DNA of 64,000 nt, from contig NZ_JBMFWL010000005.1 of the NCBI RefSeq assembly GCF_049965315.1, positions 17,075 to 81,074 of the forward strand, written 5' to 3'. A program made the position numbers and the translations under genes. Positions 59,110 to 64,000 of this stretch are shown piece by piece. This stretch comes from Acidithiobacillus_B sp049965315. Lineage in GTDB: Bacteria; Pseudomonadota; Gammaproteobacteria; Acidithiobacillales; Acidithiobacillaceae. Under the pieces are notes generated by a model that was not told the origin of the DNA, did not search any database, and saw only the letters and a program-made list of their open reading frames with translations. Position 1 is the first letter of the stretch, and every line of letters begins with the position of its first letter.

Positions 59110-59511
59110 TCAGTTCACCCAATCCACGACGCGCAATCCGGGAACCCGCTCGAACTCCCGCAGGTTGTTGGTCACGACGATCAAACCGCGGCTTCTGGCG
59201 TGGCCCGCGATCATCTGGTCATAAGGCCCGATGGGCTTACCGATCCTGGCCAGTTCGGCGCGGAGCTGCCCGGTATGCTTGGCGGCTTCGCTCCCATATT
59301 CGAGGACTTCCAACCTGGCGGCGAATCCTTCGATCTCCGCCAGGTTGCGCTCTGGTGCTTGTGACTTCTCCGCACCATAGATCAGCTCCATCAAGGTGAC
59401 CGCGCTGATGGCCATTTGTCCGTGATGCCGGCGGAACTGTTCCCGGATCTCCGGCGGCTTGCGCTTGATGGTGAAAATGCAGATGTTGGTATCCAGCAGG
59501 TAGTTGATCAC
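59110..59511 (-). CDS. vapC: VapC-type PIN-domain toxin
   Basis: VapC toxins are Mg-dependent RNases. The 133-residue product has the PIN acidic residues: Asp7 in MINYLLDTNICIF, Glu in LMELIYGAEKS, Asp in GPYDQMIAGHARS and the NNLREFERV end. It overlaps the vapB stop by 4 bp. It lies next to the integrase remnant, consistent with mobile cargo. Confidence 0.93.
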   Translation of the reverse strand: MINYLLDTNICIFTIKRKPPEIREQFRRHHGQMAISAVTLMELIYGAEKSQAPERNLAEIEGFAARLEVLEYGSEAAKHTGQLRAELARIGKPIGPYDQMIAGHARSRGLIVVTNNLREFERVPGLRVVDWVN

Positions 59512-59738
59512 AGGGATTCCCGGACCTGATCGGCGGGTTGCTCGCGATGTTCCATGAAATCTGCGCTGACCCCTTCGCCATCGAACCAGCTTTCCCAGGA
59601 TTCTCCCGCAGGAATCAGCATCCGCGCCCGGCCCATGACGAGCACCTCCACGCGCTTCACATCGGCGGGGAAGGCGATGGCTTTGGGTAGGCGCACCGCC
59701 TGGCTGCGGTTGCTTTGAAAAATGGTGGCCTTTTCCAT
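59508..59738 (-). CDS. vapB: VapB/VagC-type antitoxin (AbrB fold)
   Basis: The 76-residue antitoxin starts MEKATIFQSNRSQAVRLPKA, the SpoVT/AbrB DNA-binding pattern of VagC/VapB, with a C-terminal toxin-binding tail (WFDGEGVSADFMEHREQ). It overlaps vapC by 4 bp and is preceded by an inverted repeat. The ATG at 59738 is chosen because the family starts there. Confidence 0.9.
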   Translation of the reverse strand: MEKATIFQSNRSQAVRLPKAIAFPADVKRVEVLVMGRARMLIPAGESWESWFDGEGVSADFMEHREQPADQVRESL

Positions 59739-59754
59739 GTTGGGCGACTCCATA

Positions 59755-59775
59755 GTATATGGCAATGGAATATAC
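59755..59775. promoter_or_regulatory. Candidate VapBC operator
   Basis: GTATAT and ATATAC arms (59755-59760, 59770-59775) flank 9 bp, 16 bp upstream of vapB in an AT-rich stretch; suited to autoregulation by the VapBC complex. Confidence 0.55.
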
Positions 59776-59922
59776 ATATAATCCGGCAACGCACGGGCGT
59801 CAAGAGCGGTCCTTCTTATCGGGTCAACCGCCTCTCCGCCACGCCGGCATCTCGAATATCTTTGATCCTCACCGGGTTGTGCCCGTAAACTGAACGAACC
59901 AACGGCAATCAACGCCCTCCCG

Positions 59923-61344
59923 ATGCGTACACGCACCATCGTCCTTTTTCGTCAGGATCTGCGCCTGGCTGATCACCCGGCCCTCTGGGCGGGGGCCCAA
60001 CGGGGGCCGGTGTTGCCCGTGTTCATCCCCGATCCCCTGGATGAACACGGTGCTGCTTGGCGCTGGTGGCACGACCGAAGTCTCGCTGCGTTTTCTGCGG
60101 CTCTCGCCGAACGCGGGTTACCCTTGATCCTGCGCCGCGGCGATCTCTTGGCAACGGTGCGGGAGATGGTCGTCCAGAGCGGCGCCAGTGCCGTGTTCTG
60201 GAATCGCCGTTATGATCCGTCCGGTATGGCGCGGGATCGTGCCCTCAAGGCCGCTCTTCTGGCCGATGGTGTGGAGGCCCGTTCCTTTCCTGGCGATCTT
60301 TTGGCCGAACCCTGGGAACTCCTGCGGGGCGATCGTCCGTACCGGGTCTTCACCCCCTTCTGGAAAGCCTTTCTGGCGCGGGGCCAAGTGGTCGAGCCTC
60401 TGCCCATTCCGGACCACTTGCAGGCTCCGTCCTCCATTCCGAGCAGCGACAACCTGGACAGCTTGGTCTGGCGGCCACGAAAACCAGATTGGTCAGCGCG
60501 GCTCGCCACCGCATGGGAGCCCGGCGAGAATGGTGCCTGGCGGCGTTTTCGCGACTTTCTGGAAACCGGACTTTACTGCTACGACGGCGGCCGCAATGAA
60601 CCGGCCCGTCACTGCGTCTCCCGGCTCTCGCCGCACCTCGCCCATGGCGAACTGAGTCCTCGGCAAATCTGGCAACAGATGCGGGAGACGGCGTCACGAC
60701 ATCCGCAATTAGCCATAAGCGCCGACGCCTTTCTGCGGGAACTGGGCTGGCGGGAGTTTTCCTGGCATCTGCTCTATCACTTTCCGGATCTGCCCCATAC
60801 CCCACTGCGCCCGGAATTCGCGCGCTTTCCCTGGCGCGAGGATCGCGGGGCGCTGGGCGCCTGGCAGCGGGGACGAACCGGCTATCCGCTGATCGACGCC
60901 GGCATGCGCGAACTCTGGCAAACAGGCTGGATGCACAATCGGGTGCGAATGATCGCGGCGAGCTTTCTGGTCAAGGATTTGAGGATCCCCTGGCAAGAAG
61001 GCGCCGCCTGGTTCCGGGATACCTTGGTGGATGCGGATCTCGCCAATAACAGCGTCTCCTGGCAGTGGGTGGCCGGTTGCGGTGCCGATGCCGCGCCTTA
61101 CTTCCGGATATTCAACCCCGTGCTGCAATCGCGAAAATTCGATCCCAATGGGGTTTATCTGCGGCGCTGGCTACCGGAACTGGGCTCCCTCGATGATACC
61201 GATATCCATGCCCCCGACAATGCCGACGACTTGGCGCTGGCCCGTGCTGGCATCGTCCTCGGGCGGGACTATCCCTTCCCCATGGTCGATCATGCGATGG
61301 CCCGTGAAGCGGCCCTGCAGGCCTTCGCTCAACTCAAGAAATGA
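59923..61344 (+). CDS. phrB: Deoxyribodipyrimidine photolyase, class I CPD type
   Basis: The light-driven enzyme repairs cyclobutane pyrimidine dimers. The 473-residue product has an N-terminal antenna-binding domain (TIVLFRQDLRLADHPAL) and a C-terminal FAD domain with ETGLYCYDGGRNEPARH, RVRMIAASFLVKDLRIPW, NSVSWQWVAGCGADAAPYFR and IFNPVLQSRKFDP. It is divergent from vapBC. No clear ribosome site precedes the ATG. Confidence 0.93.
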   Translation: MRTRTIVLFRQDLRLADHPALWAGAQRGPVLPVFIPDPLDEHGAAWRWWHDRSLAAFSAALAERGLPLILRRGDLLATVREMVVQSGASAVFWNRRYDPSGMARDRALKAALLADGVEARSFPGDLLAEPWELLRGDRPYRVFTPFWKAFLARGQVVEPLPIPDHLQAPSSIPSSDNLDSLVWRPRKPDWSARLATAWEPGENGAWRRFRDFLETGLYCYDGGRNEPARHCVSRLSPHLAHGELSPRQIWQQMRETASRHPQLAISADAFLRELGWREFSWHLLYHFPDLPHTPLRPEFARFPWREDRGALGAWQRGRTGYPLIDAGMRELWQTGWMHNRVRMIAASFLVKDLRIPWQEGAAWFRDTLVDADLANNSVSWQWVAGCGADAAPYFRIFNPVLQSRKFDPNGVYLRRWLPELGSLDDTDIHAPDNADDLALARAGIVLGRDYPFPMVDHAMAREAALQAFAQLKK

Positions 61345-61349
61345 CATCA

Positions 61350-61490
61350 TCATCCGGCCTCGCGCCACTGCCAGTAGCGGTCCGGGATTCGCTTGGCCGT
61401 GGTTCTGGTGACCAGGTGGCCGTATTTGGCAACGAGGGTGTCCGGCAGATGCGCGCCGATGGCGCGATGGCCTCCGGCTTATCGTGAAGG
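61350..61490 (-). pseudogene. Unassigned coding-like fragment
   Basis: A minus-strand frame without a start reads IGAHLPDTLVAKYGHLVTRT and then TAKRIPDRYWQWREAG before a TGA at 61350. Composition looks like a real protein C-terminus, but I recognise no family. It is the first of several remnants in the 550 bp between photolyase and the cytochrome gene. Confidence 0.3.
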
Positions 61491-61553
61491 ATCTTCGCAC
61501 GACCAATGCGGATTACAGATGAAACCTTGTCCATGGGACCATCCGGGCGCTCC

Positions 61554-61647
61554 GAAAAAAAGGCCGACCCGGAGAGAGTCGGCCTTTGCCGGTCGCCTGA
61601 AGAGGGCTCAGGCCGCTGCGGGCGTTGGGGTTGCCAGCTTACGCAGA
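61554..61647. repeat. Copy B of the dispersed inverted repeat (with terminator)
   Basis: Read leftwards, this stretch repeats the 3' end and terminator of the small gene at 14844 (GAGCTGGCAACC-type end is AAGCTGGCAACC here, then CCAACGCCCGC, TGA, TTCAGGCGACC and the hairpin AAGGCCGAC/GTCGGCCTT with seven T). It is diverged by a few substitutions and inverted relative to copy A. Confidence 0.8.
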
Positions 61648-61769
61648 TCCACCCCGGTCTGCGGAGCGCGTAATCGGTGGCTCAGCGCCAATGTCGATAC
61701 CCCCAGATGTTTGGCCGCTCAAGTAAAGCTTCTCTCATGCGCCACCGCAACAAAGGCCAAGAGGTCGCA
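61608..61769 (-). pseudogene. LysR-type regulator remnant fused to the repeat
   Basis: The frame reads DLLAFVAVAHERSFT, an in-frame TGA at 61719-61721, then AAKHLGVSTLALSHRLRA. This is the helix-turn-helix start of a LysR regulator, with the stop where R normally stands (SFTRAA). After about ten more residues the frame runs into VDLRKLATPTPAAA and stop, the tail of the small protein in copy A. No start codon or effector domain remains. It is a chimeric, dead gene. Confidence 0.6.
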
Positions 61770-61896
61770 TCAGGTTGGTCATAGATAAATGCATATCGCC
61801 GGACGCTCCCGGCACAGCAGCGCCGACATTGAAGATGACCTATCCGGCCGCTACCATGATATTTGGTCTTGTTTGCATGATACGGGAGGGATACCC

Positions 61897-62484
61897 ATGC
61901 GCCCACTGACGACAGCCATCACGTTCGCCCTGCTTTTCCCCATGGCGCCCCTTGCCTATGGCAGCCAGGCACCGAGTCCTCAAGCCCTCTGGCGCGAGAT
62001 CCAGGGTTTACAGCAAGCCCATGCGATCATGCCGGGGAGCAAAACCTTCCAGCCCGGATCCCGGACCGTGGATTATTTCACCACGGATCTTAGCAACAAA
62101 CCGGCCGATGAAGCTATGGCCAAGGCCGGCGGCATTCTCCGGGTCCATCGCTATCCCAACGGCACCTTGGTGGTCAAGGAGAACTACGCGAAGGACAAGA
62201 AGCCGACCGGGGTCACGGCGATGCTCAAGCTCAAGGGATACGATGCGGCGGATCGCGACTGGGTGATGGCGGCCTACGATCCGACGGGGAAGGTGTTGGC
62301 GTACGGCAAGGTGGGATCCTGCATCGCCTGCCACGTGATGGTCCGCAAGCAGGATCTGGTTTTTGCCCCGCCGCCGACGCAGCTCCTGCCGATTTCCACC
62401 TGGAAGGCATTTTTCCCGAAGCAGGAGATTTCTCCGGTCTACGCCCGCCTCCTGAAAACGCATGCCGCGAATGTCGTGCATTGA
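61897..62484 (+). CDS. Cytochrome P460-family haem protein
   Basis: P460-type cytochromes are periplasmic c-haem proteins, some oxidising hydroxylamine or binding NO. The 195-residue product has a signal peptide (MRPLTTAITFALLFPMAPLA, cleavage near YGSQA), the family strand GTLVVKENYAKDKKPTGVTA, then GYDAADRDWVMAAYDPTGK and the haem site CIACH near the C-terminus. CGGGAGGG precedes the ATG at 61897. Its exact reaction, and the Lys crosslink of true P460, cannot be settled here. Confidence 0.85.
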   Translation: MRPLTTAITFALLFPMAPLAYGSQAPSPQALWREIQGLQQAHAIMPGSKTFQPGSRTVDYFTTDLSNKPADEAMAKAGGILRVHRYPNGTLVVKENYAKDKKPTGVTAMLKLKGYDAADRDWVMAAYDPTGKVLAYGKVGSCIACHVMVRKQDLVFAPPPTQLLPISTWKAFFPKQEISPVYARLLKTHAANVVH

Positions 62485-62699
62485 TCGATAGGCGCCGCGA
62501 ATAATTCCTTTATGCGGAACGCAAGCTCAAGGAGATCCTCCCGCCGGTAGAAAAGGAATTTAGAACGGCCGAGGAAAACTGCGCACCGGCCGGGAAGCAC
62601 AGGCCATCCGAGAATACGGCCGCATGGGACGGCGCGCATGCCCTCCCTGGCGAGCAGATCCATCTCCCGGGCGCGTTCAGGAATGGGGTGAATCGCCAT
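62439..62699 (-). CDS. Possible 86-residue small protein
   Basis: The frame MAIHPIPERAREMDLLAREG continues with CGRILGWPVLPGRCAVFLGR and FYRREDLLELAFRIKELF. It looks like a short folded protein. It overlaps the psiE-like 3' end by 23 bp on the same strand and the cytochrome 3' end by 46 bp on the opposite strand. It lacks a clear ribosome site but could be coupled to psiE. No family recognised. Confidence 0.45.
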   Translation of the reverse strand: MAIHPIPERAREMDLLAREGMRAVPCGRILGWPVLPGRCAVFLGRSKFLFYRREDLLELAFRIKELFAAPIDQCTTFAACVFRRRA

Positions 62700-63258
62700 C
62701 AGGTCGCTGGAAATTTGCGTGACCGCGCCAGCCTGAAGCGGAGTGCGTTTCCTTTGGCCCAAACGGGGCGTGGGCACGGTCGCGCTTGTCCATGAGGTAG
62801 TAGACGATCCCCAGGAAGAGCACCGAAACGGCAAAGGCAAGGATTCGCAAGGGCGAGGCCGCCTCCGTCTCCAGGATAATGAACTGGCGGGACACGGCAA
62901 GGATGGCGATGAGCACCACCGTCTTGACGCGCACGATCTGGCCGCGGTGGGAGATGGAATGAAAGATGGTATGGTTGAATTCCATGGCGATGAGCAGGCT
63001 CAGGACATTGCCGAAGATGACGGTGATGGCGTCCCGGGCAGGACCGGACACCGCACCATGGACGATGAGCCCGTAGACTTCCTGGGCCAGGCCCCGGAGG
63101 GCGGAGAGGATGACCAGGATCAGGAAGAAAGACAGCACCAGGGAGACGATCTGCTCGAAGCGCTCATAAAAATCGAGAATGGGCCAGCGCTGGCGCAGGT
63201 TGCCGAAGAGCCAGGGATAGGGCCGCGGCCCGGGCTGCTGCTGGGATGGATCCGTCAT
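62677..63258 (-). CDS. PsiE-like membrane protein
   Basis: The 193-residue product has four hydrophobic segments between residues ~35 and 150 (including IVSLVLSFFLILVILSALRG and AITVIFGNVLSLLIAMEFN) and the PsiE-type HSISHRGQIVRVKTVVLIAI. PsiE is a phosphate-starvation protein of unknown role. The C-terminal 40 residues are hydrophilic. The ATG overlaps the end of an upstream truncated frame (ATGA). Confidence 0.8.
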   Translation of the reverse strand: MTDPSQQQPGPRPYPWLFGNLRQRWPILDFYERFEQIVSLVLSFFLILVILSALRGLAQEVYGLIVHGAVSGPARDAITVIFGNVLSLLIAMEFNHTIFHSISHRGQIVRVKTVVLIAILAVSRQFIILETEAASPLRILAFAVSVLFLGIVYYLMDKRDRAHAPFGPKETHSASGWRGHANFQRPDGDSPHS

Positions 63259-63490
63259 GTCCTGCCCCCTTGATTTGGGTATGCCGGTGAATCGTACACC
63301 GCGCCATCGATCATCTCTACCGTTCCCGCCCGGCCCCAGGAAGCCGCGATGGGCGAATCCGCGTGCTCCTGGGGCAGTTCAAGGATAGAGGCAAACGGCA
63401 GCCGCTCTCCGCCAGGCTGATACCACGGAGCTACCGGGCCGGTGAGGCCATCAGCACAGCGTTCTCTTTCCCTCAGCGCGGAAGTGAGTT
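63255..63490 (-). pseudogene. 5'-truncated gene fragment upstream of psiE
   Basis: After a stop at ~63491, an open frame without a start codon reads PVAPWYQPGGERLPFASILE, LPQEHADSPIAASWGRAG and TVEMIDGAVYDSPAYPNQGG, ending in TGA that overlaps the psiE ATG. Coding-like but unrecognised. Its 5' end lies ~110 bp from the IS605-type element, which may have cut it. Nothing else is visible in 63491-63600. Confidence 0.4.
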
Positions 63491-63604
63491 ATTCGACATT
63501 CGGTGCAGCCCGTTGTCGTATGAATAAGCGAGTGGCGTGAAGATGGCCCTGATGTCCTATCCAGAATCCGCAAAAGGCGGTCGCAGCTATTACCATGATG
63601 AACT

Positions 63605-63645
63605 CTCCCGCCGCTAAACCGATTACACGGTTGTAGCGGGGGTTT
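63605..63645 (-). ncRNA. IS605-type right-end hairpin / omega-RNA 3' part
   Basis: On the minus strand CCGCTA-C-AACCG-TGTAAT-CGGTT-TAGCGG folds into an 11-bp stem with one bulged C (63611-63639), overlapping the tnpB stop at 63623. Such a hairpin at the tnpB 3' end is the right end recognised by TnpA and the 3' scaffold of the TnpB guide RNA. The guide should be the ~16-20 nt just beyond, towards 63590. Confidence 0.65.
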
Positions 63646-64000
63646 CTTCCCTCACGGAAAGAGGTTCCTGGTTCGCTGTCCCCTGCGTCAGGCTGTTTCC
63701 AGCCTCACGGCTTACGATGGACTCCCCAGGCGTAGATTCGGACCGCACCGGCCCTATTACCGCTTCTTCTTTTTGCCGAAATATCCCGCAGCGCTTACTC
63801 TCTTTTGGCTGATAGCCTCCAGAAAGCAGCGACCGCACACCGCGCCTGGCAATGACCCGCGCAGCGTTGTGATCGGCATTGTCCTGATGCCCGCAGACTT
63901 GGCAGACGAACCGGGATTGCGAAACCCGGTTGTCAGGGTGGATGTGCCCGCACTCGGCACATTCCTGCGAGGTTTGATAAGGGTTGATATTGATGCACAG
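63623..64000 (-). mobile_element. tnpB: TnpB-like RNA-guided nuclease, C-terminal part (5' end outside window)
   Basis: The minus-strand frame continues past the window edge. Visible is the OrfB zinc ribbon: TSQECAECGHIHPDN and FVCQVCGHQDNADHNAARV (two CxxC pairs and the Asp of the RuvC III site in NADHNAA). A ~75-residue C-terminal tail follows. TnpB of IS200/IS605 elements is a guide-directed DNA nuclease. Whether the RuvC I and II residues are intact, and whether a tnpA is present, lies outside the window. Confidence 0.85.

Overview
ORGANISM. The window is GC-rich and gene-dense with short intergenic gaps. It carries a form IA RuBisCO operon (cbbL-cbbS-cbbQ-cbbO) with a divergent cbbR, next to a proton-pump-like complex, and the core gene orders yicC-gmk-rpoZ-spoT-ridA-recG and TPR-lolB-ispE-tRNA-Gln-prs. 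This fits a chemolithoautotrophic proteobacterium of the Acidithiobacillus type. That is inferred from gene content; no rRNA is present to fix the taxon. One run of 94 N (15133-15226) shows a draft assembly.

LAYOUT. 1-3740: outer-membrane lipoprotein insertion, isoprenoid and PRPP synthesis genes with tRNA-Gln and tRNA-His. 3795-9854: FAH-family hydrolase, an AT-rich island, Kup potassium transporter, an unusual glycine-rich protein, a YfhL-type ferredoxin and an aldehyde dehydrogenase. 9987-13715: a 1242-residue globin/GAF/GGDEF/EAL protein with a CZB-like tail. 13790-15230: a scarred region with two truncated genes, a small ORF with its own promoter and palindrome, and the assembly gap. 15246-27499: an export island (MFS pump, TSUP permease plus methyltransferase, and TolC plus a YbhGFSR-like ABC exporter); two or three of its promoters carry related TetR-type palindromes. 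27699-32576: a Cys-rich small protein divergent from a Tat-exported protein, an AhpD-like protein, an AI-2E family permease and a HemY-type oxidase. 32594-40450: L,D-transpeptidase and the recG/ridA/spoT/rpoZ/gmk/yicC operon.

41163-55614 is the most interesting region. The cbbLSQO operon ends in a translationally coupled TlpA-like thioredoxin. On the far side of cbbR lies a tightly overlapping operon for an XRE-cupin regulator and six Hyf/NDH-1-like subunits (B, C, E, F, G, I). The large subunit has lost all four NiFe-binding cysteines and no ferredoxin subunit is present, so this should not be a hydrogenase. An energy-coupling or inorganic-carbon role supporting RuBisCO is the leading inference.

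55792-64000: MurJ, a DUF2203-like protein, a CaCA antiporter, tRNA-Arg with an integrase remnant and a VapBC pair, photolyase, a decayed stretch with a LysR pseudogene and a repeat also present at 15 kb, a cytochrome P460, a PsiE-like protein, and the 3' end of an IS605-type tnpB with its right-end hairpin.
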